A DNA stretch of 64,000 nucleotides from Osmia lignaria lignaria. Taxonomy: Eukaryota > Arthropoda > Insecta > Hymenoptera > Megachilidae. Below, one piece after another: positions 24,260 to 35,592 of this stretch. The stretch's first letter is position 1. Every line of letters starts with the position of its first letter. A program made the position numbers and the translations under genes. The stretch covers positions 11,222,001 through 11,286,000 of the forward strand of contig NW_027478158.1 in the NCBI RefSeq assembly GCF_051020975.1, written 5' to 3'. The notes beneath the pieces were generated by a model that was given only the letters and a program-made list of their open reading frames with translations, was not told the origin of the DNA and did not search any database.

Positions 24260-26587
24260 ATTCTCTACAAAAAAGGTCTCTTAACATTTTGCCATAGCTC
24301 GCTTCGTTTCCGAGATATTTGCAGATTTATCTCAAGGGAAGGGGCCTGACGGACATATTTCGAGATATTTCTTCTTCATGTTGTTCTTCTTCTGCACAGC
24401 TAAGCTGGAAGTGGCATTTGCAGCGCGCCATAGTGCAGAGTTATCTCAAAGAAAGGGGCCACGGTGTTTCTGTATCTCTATTATGTTGGTGCGGCTTCGG
24501 AACTTTTAAATATCTTGATATATCTCGAGAACTACGCATCTGATCAAAAAATATCATAGAACATAAAAAGTAGGAAACTTAATTCTCTACAAAAAAGGTC
24601 TCTTAACATTTTGCCATAGCTCGCTTCGTTTCCGAGATATTTGCAGATTTATCTCAAGGGAAGGGGCCTGACGGACATATTTCGAGATATTTCTTCTTCT
24701 TGTTGTTCTTCTTCTGCACAGCTAAGCTGGAAGTGGCATTTGCGGCTCGCACTAGTGCAGCGTTTTCTCAAAGAAAGGGGCCACGCTGTTTCTGTATCTC
24801 TATTATGTTGGTGCGGCTTCGGAACTTTTAAATATCTTGATATATCTCGAGAACTACGCATCTGATCAAAAAATATCATAGAACATAAAAAGTAGGAAAC
24901 TTAATTCTCTACAAAAAAGGTCTCTTAACATTTTGCCATAGCTCGCTTCGTTTCCGAGATATTTGCAGATTTATCTCAAGGGAAGGGGCATGACGGACAT
25001 ATTTCGAGATATTTCTTCTTCTTGTTGTTCTTCTTCTGCACAGCTAAGCTGGAAGTGGCATTTGCGGCTCGCACTAGTGCAGAGTTATCTCAAAGAAAGG
25101 GGCCACGGTGTTTCTGTATCTCTATTATGTTGGTGCGGCTTCGGAACTTTTAAATATCTCGATATATCTCGAAAACTACGCTTCTGATCAAAAAATATCA
25201 TAGAACATAAAAAGTAGGAAACTTAATTGTCTACAAAAAAGGTCTCTTAACATTTTGCCATAGCTCGCTTCGTTTCCGAGATATTTGCAGGTTTATCTCA
25301 AGGGAAGGGGCCTAACGGACATATTTCGAGATATTTCTTCTTCTTGTTGTTCTTCTTCTGCACAACTAAGCTGAAAGTGGCATTTACAGCTCGCAATAGT
25401 GCAAAGTTATCTCAAAGAAAGGGGCCACGGTGTTTCTGTATCTCTATTATGTTGGTGCGGCTTCGGAACTTTTAAATATTTTGATATATCTCGAGAACTA
25501 CGCATTTGATCAAAAAATATCATAGAACATAAAAAGTAGGAAACTTAATTCTCTACAAAAAAGGTCTCTTAACATTTTGCCATAGCTCGCTTCGTTTCCG
25601 AGATATTTGCAGATTTATCTCAAGGGAAGGGGCCTGACGGACATATTTCGAGATATTTCTTCTTCTTGTTGTTCTTCTTCTGCACAGCTAAGCTGGAAGT
25701 GGCATTTGCGGCTCGCAATAGTGCAGAGTTATCTCAGAGAAAGGGGCCACGGTGTTTCTGTATCTCTATTATGTTGGTGCGGCTTCGGAACTTTTAAATA
25801 TCTTGATATATCTCGAGAACTACGCATCTGATCAAAAAATATCATAGAACATAAAAAGTAGGAAACTTAATTCTCTACAAAAAAGGTCTCTTAACATTTT
25901 GCCATAGCTCGCTTCGTTTCCGAGATATTTGCAGATTTATCTCAAGGGAACGGGGCCTGACGGACATATTTCGAGATATTTCTTCTTCTTGTTGTTCTTC
26001 TTCTGCACAGCTAAGCTGGAAGTGGCATTTGCGGCTCGCACTAGTGCAGCGTTATCTCAAAGAAAGGGGCCACGGTGTTTCTGTATCTCTATTATGTTGG
26101 TGCGGCTTCGGAACTTTTAAATATCTTGATATATCTCGAGAACTACGCATCTGATCAAAAAATATCATAGACCATAAAAAGTAGGAAACTTAATTCTCTA
26201 CAAAAAAGGTCTCTTAACATTTTGCCATAGCTCGCTTCGTTTCCGAGATATTTGCAGATTTATCTCAAGGGAAGGGGCATGACGGACATATTTCGAGATA
26301 TTTCTTCTTCTTGTTGTTCTTCTTCTGCACAGCTAAGCTGGAAGTGGCATTTGCGGCTCGCACTAGTGCAGAGTTATCTCAAAGAAAGGGGCCACGGTGT
26401 TTCTGTATCTCTATTATGTTGGTGCGGCTTCGGAACTTTTAAATATCTCGATATATCTCGAAAACTACGCTTCTGATCAAAAAATATCATAGAACATAAA
26501 TTATAGGAAACATAATTCTCTACAAAAAAGGTCTCTTAACATTTTGCCATAGCTCGCTTCGTTTCCGAGATATTTGCAGATATATCT
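24260..26587 (+). repeat. Seven-monomer higher-order unit, tandem copy 2
   Basis: Same seven types in the same order as 22005-24259, including the inserted C at 25951 and ATAAATTATAGG near 26499. I noticed only isolated differences: CCACGCTG at about 24781 (CCACGGTG in copy 1), ACTACGCATC against ACTATGCATC, and AGACCATAAAAAG at about 26170. A further partial copy at the same offset covers roughly 27.9-28.6 kb (inserted C again at 28206). Confidence 0.9.
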
Positions 26588-27599
26588 CAAGGGACGGGGC
26601 CTGACGGACATATTTCGAGATATTTCTTCTTCTTGTTGTTCTTCTTCTGCACAGCTAAGCTGGAAGTGGCATTTGTAGGTCGCAATAGTGCAGAGTTATC
26701 TCAAATAAAGGGGCCACGGTGTTTCTGTATCTCTATTATTTTGGTGCGCCTTCGGAACTTTTAAATATCTCGATATATCTCGAAAACTACGCTTCTGATC
26801 AAAAAATATCATAGAACGTAAATTGTAGGAAACATTATTCTCTACAAAAAAGGTCTCTTAACATTTTGCCATAGCTCGCTTCGTTTCCGAGATATTTGCA
26901 GATTTATCTCAAGGGAAGGGGCATGACGGACATATTTCGAGATATTTCTTCTTCTTGTTGTTCTTCTTCTGCACAGCTAAGCTGGAAGTGGCATTTGCGG
27001 CTCGCACTAGTGCAGAGTTATCTCAAAGAAAGGGGCCACGGTGTTTCTGTATCTCTATTATGTTGGTGCGGCTTCGGAACTTTTAAATATCTCGATATAT
27101 CTCGAGAACTACGCATCTGATCAAAAAATATCATAGAACATAAAAAGTAGGAAACTTAATTCTCTACAAAAAAGGTCTCTTAACATTTTGCCATAGCTCG
27201 CTTCGTTTCCGAGATATTTGCAGATTTATCTCAAGGGAAGGGGCCTGACGGACATATTTCGAGATATTTCTACTTCTTGTTGTTCTTCTTCTGCACAGCT
27301 AAGCTGGAAGTGGCATTTGCAGCTCGCAATAGTGCAGAGTTATCTCAAAGAAAGGGGCCACGGTGTTTCTGTATCTCTATTATGTTTGTGCGGCTTCGGA
27401 ACTTTTAAATATCTTGATATATCTCGAGAACTACGCATCTGATCAAAAAATATCATAGAACATAAAAAGTAGGAAACTTAATTCTCTACAAAAAAGGTCT
27501 CTTAACATTTTGCCATAGCTCGCTTCGTTTCCGAGATATTTGCAGGTTTATCTCAAGGGAAGGGGCCTAACGGACATATTTCGAGATATTTCTCCTTCT

Positions 27600-30440
27600 T
27601 GTTGTTCTTCTTCTGCACAGCTAAGCTGGAAGTGGCATTTGCGGCTCGCACTAGTGCAGAGTTATCTCAAAGAAAGGGGCCACGGTGTTTCTGTATCTCT
27701 ATTATGTTGGTGCCGCTTCGGAACTTTTAAATATTTTGATATATCTCGAGAACTACGCATTTGATCAAAAAATATCATAGAACATAAAAAGTAGGAAACT
27801 TAATTCTCTACAAAAAAGGTCTCTTAACATTTTGCCATAGCTCGCTTCGTTTCCGAGATATTTGCAGATTTATCTCAAGGGAAGGGGCCTGACGGACATA
27901 TTTCGAGATATTTCTTCTTCTTGTTGTTCTTCTTCTGCACAGCTAAGCTGGAAGTGGCATTTGCGGCTCGCACTAGTGCAGAGTTATCTCAGAGAAAGGG
28001 GCCACGGTGTTTCTGTATCTCTATTATGTTGGTGCGGCTTCGGAACTTTTAAATATCTTGATATATCTCGAGAACTACGCATCTGATCAAAAAATATCAT
28101 AGAACATAAAAAGTAGGAAACTTAATTCTCTACAAAAAAGGTCTCTTAACATTTTGCCATAGCTCGCTTCGTTTCCGAGATATTTGCAGATTTATCTCAA
28201 GGGAACGGGGCCTGACGGACATATTTCGAGATATTTCTTCTTCTTGTTGTTCTTCTTCTGCACAGCTAAGCTGGAAGTGGCATTTGCGGCTCGCACTAGT
28301 GCAGCGTTATCTCAAAGAAAGGGGCCACGGTGTTTCTGTATCTCTATTATGTTGGTGCGGCTTCGGAACTTTTAAATATCTTGATATATCTCGAGAACTA
28401 CGCATCTGATCAAAAAATATCATAGAACATAAAAAGTAGGAAACTTAATTCTCTACAAAAAAGGTCTCTTAACATTTTGCCATAGCTCGCTTCGTTTCCG
28501 AGATATTTGCAGATTTATCTCAAGGGAAGGGGCATGACGGACATATTTCGAGATATTTCTTCTTCTTGTTGTTCTTCTTCTGCACAGCTAAGCTGGAAGT
28601 GGCATTTGCGGCTCGCACTAGTGCAGAGTTATCTCAAAGAAAGGGGCCACGGTGTTTCTGTATCTCTATTATGTTGGTGCCGCTTCGGAACTTTTAAATA
28701 TTTTGATATATCTCGAGAACTACGCATTTGATCAAAAAATATCATAGAACATAAAAAGTAGGAAACTTAATTCTCTACAAAAAAGGTCTCTTAACATTTT
28801 GCCATAGCTCGCTTCGTTTCCGAGATATTTGCAGATTTATCTCAAGGGAAGGGGCCTGACGGACATATTTCGAGATATTTCTTCTTCTTGTTGTTCTTCT
28901 TCTGCACAGCTAAGCTGGAAATGGCATTTGCGGCTCGCACTAGTGCAGAGTTATCTCAGAGAAAGGGGCCACGGTGTTTCTGTATCTCTATTATGTTGGT
29001 GCGGCTTCGGAACTTTTAAATATCTTGATATATCTCGAGAACTACGCATCTGATCAAAAAATATCATAGAACCTAAAAAGTAGGAAACTTAATTCTCTAC
29101 AAAAAAGGTCTCTTAACATTTTGCCATAGCTCGCTTCGTTTCCGAGATATTTGCAGATTTATCTCAAGGGAACGGGGCCTGACGGACATATTTCGAGATA
29201 TTTCTTCTTCTTGTTGTTCTTCTTCTGCACAGCTAAGCTGGAAGTGGCATTTGCGGCTCGCACTAGTGCAGCGTTATCTCAAAGAAAGGGGCCACGGTGT
29301 TTCTGTATCTCTATTATGTTGGTGCGGCTTCGGAACTTTTAAATATCTTGATATATCTCGAGAACTACGCATCTGATCAAAAAATATCATAGAACATAAA
29401 AAGTAGGAAACTTAATTCTCTACAAAAAAGGTCTCTTAACATTTTGCCATAGCTCGCTTCGTTTCCGAGATATTTGCAGATTTATCTCAAGGGAAGGGGC
29501 ATGACGGACATATTTCGAGATATTTCTTCTTCTTGTTGTTCTTCTTCTGCACAGCTAAGCTGAAAGTGGCATTTACAGCTCGCAATAGTGCAAAGTTATC
29601 TCAAAGAAAGGGGCCACGGTGTTTCTGTATCTCTATTATGTTGGTGCGGCTTCGGAACTTTTAAATATCTTGATATATCTCGAGAACTACGCATCTGATC
29701 AAAAAATATCATAGAACATAAATTGTAGGAAACTTAATTCTCTACAAAAAAGGTCTCTTAATATTTTGCCATAGCTCGCTTCGTTTCCGAGATATTTGCA
29801 GGTTTATCTCAAGGGAAGGGGCCTAACGGACATATTTCGAGATATTTCTTCTTCTTGTTGTTCTTCTTCTGCACAGCTAAGCTGGAAGTGGCATTTGCGG
29901 CTCGCACTAGTGCAGAGTTATCTCAGAGAAAGGGGCCACGGTGTTTCTGTATCTCTATTATGTTGGTGCGGCTTCGGAACTTTTAAATATCTTGATATAT
30001 CTCGAGAACTACGCATCTGATCAAAAAATATCATAGAACATAAAAAGTAGGAAACTTAATTCTCTACAAAAAAGGTCTCTTAACATTTTGCCATAGCTCG
30101 CTTCGTTTCCGAGATATTTGCAGATTTATCTCAAGGGAACGGGGCCTGACGGACATATTTCGAGATATTTCTTCTTCTTGTTGTTCTTCTTCTGCACAGC
30201 TAAGCTGGAAGTGGCATTTGCGGCTCGCACTAGTGCAGCGTTATCTCAAAGAAAGGGGCCACGGTGTTTCTGTATCTCTATTATGTTGGTGCGGCTTCGG
30301 AACTTTTAAATATCTTGATATATCTCGAGAACTACGCATCTGATCAAAAAATATCATAGAACATAAAAAGTAGGAAACTTAATTCTCTACAAAAAAGGTC
30401 TCTTAACATTTTGCCATAGCTCGCTTCGTTTCCGAGATAT
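27600..30440 (+). repeat. Three-monomer higher-order series (967 bp)
   Basis: Trimers starting at 27540, 28507 and 29474. Each has a CTCAGAGAAAGG monomer followed by a GGGAACGGGG monomer (inserted C at 28206, 29173 and 30140, exactly 967 apart). The first two also share TTGGTGCCGCTTCGG and TTAAATATTTTG. The third trimer's first monomer is replaced by a TGA-type centre, so it is a recombinant. Confidence 0.85.
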
Positions 30441-30663
30441 TTGCAGATATATCTCAAGGGAAGGGGCCTGACGGACATATTTCGAGATATTTCTTCTTCT
30501 TGTTGTTCTTCTTCTGCACAGCTAAGCTGGAAGTGGCATTTGCGGCTCGCACTAGTGCAGAGTTATCTCAAAGAAAGGGGCCACGGTGTTTCTGTATCTC
30601 TATTATGTTGGTGCGGCTTCGGAACTTTTAAATATCTTGATATATCTCGAGAACTACGCATCT

Positions 30664-31090
30664 GATCAAAAAATATCATAGAACATAAAAAGTAGAAAAC
30701 TTAATTCTCTACAAAAAAGGTCTCTTAACATTTTGCCATACCTCGCTTCGTTTCCGAGATATTTGCAGATTTATCTCAAGGGAAGGGGCCTGACGGACAT
30801 ATTTCGAGATATTTCTTCTTCTTGTTGTTCTTCTTCTGCACAGCTAAGCTGGAAGTGGCATTTGCGGCTCGCACTAGTGCAGAGTTATCTCAAAGAAAGG
30901 GGCCACGGTGTTTCTGTATCTCTATTATGTTGGTGCGGCTTCGGAACTTTTAAATATCTTGATATATCTCGAGAACTACGCATCTGATCAAAAAATATCA
31001 TAGAACATAAAAAGTAGAAAACTTAATTCTCTACAAAAAAGGTCTCTTAACATTTTGCCATACCTCGCTTCGTTTCCGAGATATTTGCAG
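30664..31090 (+). repeat. Single-monomer duplication, CATACCTCGC variant
   Basis: AGTAGAAAAC (30691 and 31013) and CCATACCTCGC (variant C at 30741 and 31063) occur together twice, 322 bp apart, and nowhere else that I noticed. The G-to-C change removes the usual TAG upstream of the open frame, lengthening it by ten codons in these two copies only. Confidence 0.85.
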
Positions 31091-31728
31091 ATTTATCTCA
31101 AGGGAAGGGGCCTGACGGACATATTTCGAGATATTTCTTCTTCTTGTTGTTCTTCTTCTGCACAGCTAAGCTGGAAGTGGAATTTGCGGCTCGCACTAGT
31201 GCAGCGTTATCTCAAAGAAAGGGGCCACGGTGTTTTTGTATCTCTATTATGTTGGTGCGGCTTCGGAACTTTTAAATATCTTGATATATCTCGAGAACTA
31301 CGCATCTGATCAAAAAATATCATAGAACATAAAAAGTAGGAAACCTAATTCTCTACAAAAAAGGTCTCTTAACATTTTGCCATAGCTCGCTTCGTTTCCG
31401 AGATATTTGCAGATTTATCTCAAGGGAAGGGGCATGACGGACATATTTCGAGATATTTCTTCTTCTTGTTGTTCTTCTTCTGCACAGCTAAGCTGGAAGT
31501 GGCATTTGCGGCTCGCACTAGTGCAGAGTTATCTCAAAGAAAGGGGCCACGGTGTTTCTGTATCTCTATTATGTTGGTGCGGCTTCGGAACTTTTAAATA
31601 TCTCGATATATCTCGAAAACTACGCTTCTGATCAGAAAATATCATAGAACATAAATTGTAGGAAACATAATTCTCTACAAAAAAGGTCTCTTAACATTTT
31701 GCCATAGCTCGCTTCGTTTCCGAGATAT

Positions 31729-32372
31729 TTGCAGATATATCTCAAGGGAAGGGGCCTGACGGACATATTTCGAGATATTTCTTCTTCTTGTTGTTCTTCT
31801 TCTGCACAGCTAAGCTGAAAGTGGCATTTACAGCTCGCAATAGTGCAAAGTTATCTCAAAGAAAGGGGCCACGGTGTTTCTGTATCTCTATTATGTTGGT
31901 GCGGCTTCGGAACTTTTAAATATCTCGATATATCACGAAAACTACGCTTCTGATCAAAAAATATCATAGAACATAAATTGTAGGAAACTTAATTCTCTAC
32001 AAAAAAGGTCTCTTAACATTTTGCCATAGCTCTCTTCGTTTCCGAGATATTTGCAGATTTATCTCAAGGGAAGGGGCCTGACGGACATATTTCGAGATAT
32101 TTCTTCTTCTTGTTGTTCTTCTTCTGCACAGCTAAGCTGAAAGTGGCATTTACAGCTCGCAATAGTGCAAAGTTATCTCAAAGAAAGGGGCCACGGTGTT
32201 TCTGTATCTCTATTATGTTGGTGCGGCTTCGGAACTTTTAAATATCTCGATATATCACGAAAACTACGCTTCTGATCAAAAAATATCATAGAACATAAAT
32301 TGTAGGAAACTTAATTCTCTACAAAAAAGGTCTCTTAACATTTTGCCATAGCTCTCTTCGTTTCCGAGATAT
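31729..32372 (+). repeat. Single-monomer duplication, TATATCACGAAAAC variant
   Basis: Two consecutive TGA-centre monomers share ATATCACGAAAAC (variant A at 31935 and 32257), a change I noticed only here. They differ in the head (GATATATC against GATTTATC), so the exchange point lies inside the monomer. Confidence 0.82.
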
Positions 32373-35300
32373 TTGCAGATTTATCTCAAGGGAAGGGGCC
32401 TGACGGACATATTTCGAGATATTTCTTCTTCTTGTTGTTCTTCTTCTGCACAGCTAAGCTGGAAGTGGCATTTGCAGCTCCCAATAGTGCAGAGTTATCT
32501 CAAAGAAAGGGGCCACGGTGTTTCTGTATCTCTATTATGTTGGTGCGGCTTCGGAACTTTTAAATATCTTGATATATCTCGAGAACTACGCCTCTGATCG
32601 AAAAATATCATAGAACACAAAAAGTAGGAAACTTAATTCTCTACAAAAAAGGTCTCTTAACATTTTGCCATAGCTCGCTTCGTTTCCGAGATATTTGCAG
32701 ATTTATCTCAAGGGAAGGGGCCTGACGGACATATTTCGAGATATTTCTTCTTCTTGTTGTTCTTCTTCTGCACAGCTAAGCTGGAAGTGGCATTTGCAGC
32801 GCGCAATAGTGCAGAGTTATCTCAAAGAAAGGGGCCACGGTGTTTCTGTATCTCTGTTATGTTGGTGCGGCTTCGGAACTTTTAAATATCTTGATATATC
32901 TCGAGAACTATGCATCTGATCAAAAAATATCATACTACATAAAAAGTAGGAAACTTAATTCTCTACAAGAAAGGTCTCTAAACATTTTGCCATAGCTCGC
33001 TTCGTTTCCGAGATATTTGCAGATTTATCTCAAGGGAAGGGGCCTGACGGACATATTTCGAGATATTTCTTCTTCTTGTTGTTCTTCTTCTGCACAGCTA
33101 AGCTGGAAGTGGCATTTGCAGGTCGCAATAGTGCAGAGTTATCTCAAAGAAAGGGGCCACGGTGTTTCTGTATCTCTATTATGTTGGTGCGGCTTCGGAA
33201 CTTTTAAATATCTCGATATATCTCGAAAACTACGCTTCTGATCAAAAAATATCATAGAACCTAAATTGTAGGAAACATTATTCTCTACAAAAAAGGTCTC
33301 TTAAGATTTTGCCATAGCTCGCTTCGTTTCCGAGATATTTGCAGATTTATCTCAAGGGAAGGGTCCTGATGGACATATTTCGAGATATTTCTTCTTCTTG
33401 TTGTTCTTCTTCTGCACAGCTAAATTGGAAGTGGCATTTCCAGCTCGCAATCGTGCAGAGTTATCTCAAAGAAAGGGGCCACGGTGTTTCTGTATCTCTA
33501 TTATGTTGGTGCGGCTTCGGAACTTTTAAATATCTTGATATATCTCGAGAACTACGCCTCTGATCGAAAAATATCATAGAACATAAAAAGTAGGAAACTT
33601 AATTCTCTACAAAAAAGGTCTCTTAACATTTTGCCATAGCTCGCTTCGTTTCCGAGATATTTGCAGATTTATCTCAAGGGAAGGGGCCTGACGGACATAT
33701 TTCGAGATATTTCTTCTTCTTGTTGTTCTTCTTCTGCACAGCTAAGCTGGAAGTGGCATTTGCAGCGCGCAATAGTGCAGAGTTATCTCAAAGAAAGGGG
33801 CCACGGTGTTTCTGTATCTCTGTTATGTTGGTGCGGCTTCGGAACTTTTAAATATCTTGATATATCTCGAGAACTACGCATCTGATCAAAAAATATCATA
33901 CTACATAAAAAGTAGGAAACTTAATTCTCTACAAGAAAGGTCTCTAATCATTTTGCCATAGCTCGCTTCGTTTCCGAGATATTTGCAGATTTATCTCAAG
34001 GGAAGGGGCCTGACGGACATATTTCGAGATATTTCTTCTTCTTGTTGTTCTTCTTCTGCACAGCTAAGCTGGAAGTGGCATTTGCAGCTCGCAATAGTGC
34101 AGAGTTATCTCAAAGAGAGGGGCCACGGTGTTTGTGTATCTCTATTATGTTGGTGCGGCTTCGGAACTTTTAGATATCTTGATATATCTCGAGAACTACG
34201 CATCTGATCAAAAACTATCATAGAAGATAAAAAGTAGGAAACTTAATTCTCTACAAAAAAGGTCTCTTAACATTTCGCCATAGCTCGCTTCGTTTCCGAG
34301 ATATTTGCAGATTTATCTCAAGGGAAGGGGCCTGTCGGACATATTTCGAGATATTTCTTCTTCTTGTTGTTCTTCTTCTGCACAGCTAAACTGGAAGTGG
34401 CATTTACAGCTCGCAATAGTGCAGAGTTATCTCAAAGAAAGGGGCCACGGTGTTTCTGTATCTCTATTATGTTGGTGCGGCTTCGGAACTTTTAAATATC
34501 TCGATATATCTCGAAAACTACGCTTCTGATCAAAAAATATCATAGAACATAAATTGTAGGAAACATAATTCTCTACAAAAAAGGTCTCTTAACATTTTGC
34601 CATAGCTCGCTTCGTTTCCGAGATATTTGCAGATATATCTCAAGGGAAGGGGCCTGACGGACATATTTCGAGATATTTCTTCTTCTTGTTGTTCTTCTTC
34701 TGCACAGCTAAACTGGAAGTGGCATTTACAGCTCGCAATAGTGCAGAGTTATCTCAAAGAAAGGGGCCACGGTGTTTCTGTATCTCTATTATGTTGGTGC
34801 GGCTTCGGAACTTTTAAATATCTTGATATATCTCGAGAACTACGCATCTGATCAAAAAATATCATAGAACATAAAAAGTGTGAAACTTAATTCTCTACAA
34901 AAAAGGTCTCTTAACATTTTGCCATAGCTAGCTTCGTTTCCGAGATATTTGCAGATTTATCTCAACGGAAGGGGCCTGACGGACATATTTCGAGATATTT
35001 CTTCTTCTTGTTGTTCTTCTTCTGCACAGCTAAGCTGGAAGTGGCATTTGCAGCTCGCAATAGTGCAGAGTTATCTCAAAGAGAGGGGCCACGGTGTTTC
35101 TGTATCTCTATTATGTTGGTGCGGCTTCGGAACTTTTAGATATCTTGATATATCTCGAGAACTACGCATCTGATCAAAAAATATCATACTACATAAAAAG
35201 TAGGAAACTTAATTCTCTACAAGAAAGGTCTCTAAACATTTTGCCATAGCTCGCTTCGTTTCCGAGATATTTGCAGATTTATCTCAAGGGACGGGGCCTG

Positions 35301-35592
35301 ACGGACATATTTCGAGATATTTCTTCTTCTTGTTGTTCTTCTTCTGCACAGCTAAGCTGGAAGTGGCATTTGCAGCTCGCAATAGTGCAGAGTTATCTCA
35401 AAGAGAGGGGCCACGGTGTTTCTGTATCTCTATTATGTTGTTGCGGCTTCGGAACTTTTAGATATCTTGATATATCTCGAGAACTACGCATCTGATCAAA
35501 AAATATCATAGAAGATAAAAAGTAGGAAACTTAATTCTCTACAAAAAAGGTCTCTTAACATTTCGCCATAGCTCGCTTCGTTTCCGAGATAT
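32351..35592 (+). repeat. Transition segment between array domains
   Basis: Monomers here mix features of both sides. The CATACTACATAAAAAG/ACAAGAAAGG linker seen at 3.3-7.2 kb reappears at about 32.9, 33.9 and 35.2 kb. New right-side markers begin here: GCTAAATTGG/GCTAAACTGG from 33.4 kb, AGAAGATAAAAAG from 34.2 kb and AAAGAGAGGGGCC from 34.1 kb. A GGGTCCTGATGG head at 33339 is otherwise seen only at 60061 and 62315. Confidence 0.65.
32500..33977 (+). repeat. Three-monomer-offset pair (966 bp)
   Basis: About 32500-33011 matches 33466-33977. Shared markers are ACGCCTCTGATCGAAAAA (about 32590 and 33556), the GCAGCGCGCAATAG centre with CTCTGTTATG, CATACTACATAAAAAG and ACAAGAAAGGTCTCTAA. Confidence 0.8.

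Larger units (their letters stand above)
1..32350 (+). repeat. Left homogenisation domain of the array
   Basis: This domain is defined by variants that are common here and rare or absent to the right: GCAGGTTTATCTC heads with GGGGCCTAACGG, the TTTGTAGGTC centre, CACTAGTACACAG centres, TTAAATATTTTGATATATC, TTTGTGCGGC and GGGGCATGACGG. Linker haplotypes A and B alternate irregularly. The right boundary is gradual; by about 32.4 kb these markers have mostly stopped. Confidence 0.75.

Noticed and set aside
9181..30309. 63-aa frames in another reading frame (for example 9181, 23674, 25929, 28184, 29151, 30118)
   Set aside because: They are products of a T-to-G change making TTG one base earlier (9181) or of the inserted C that joins two frames.
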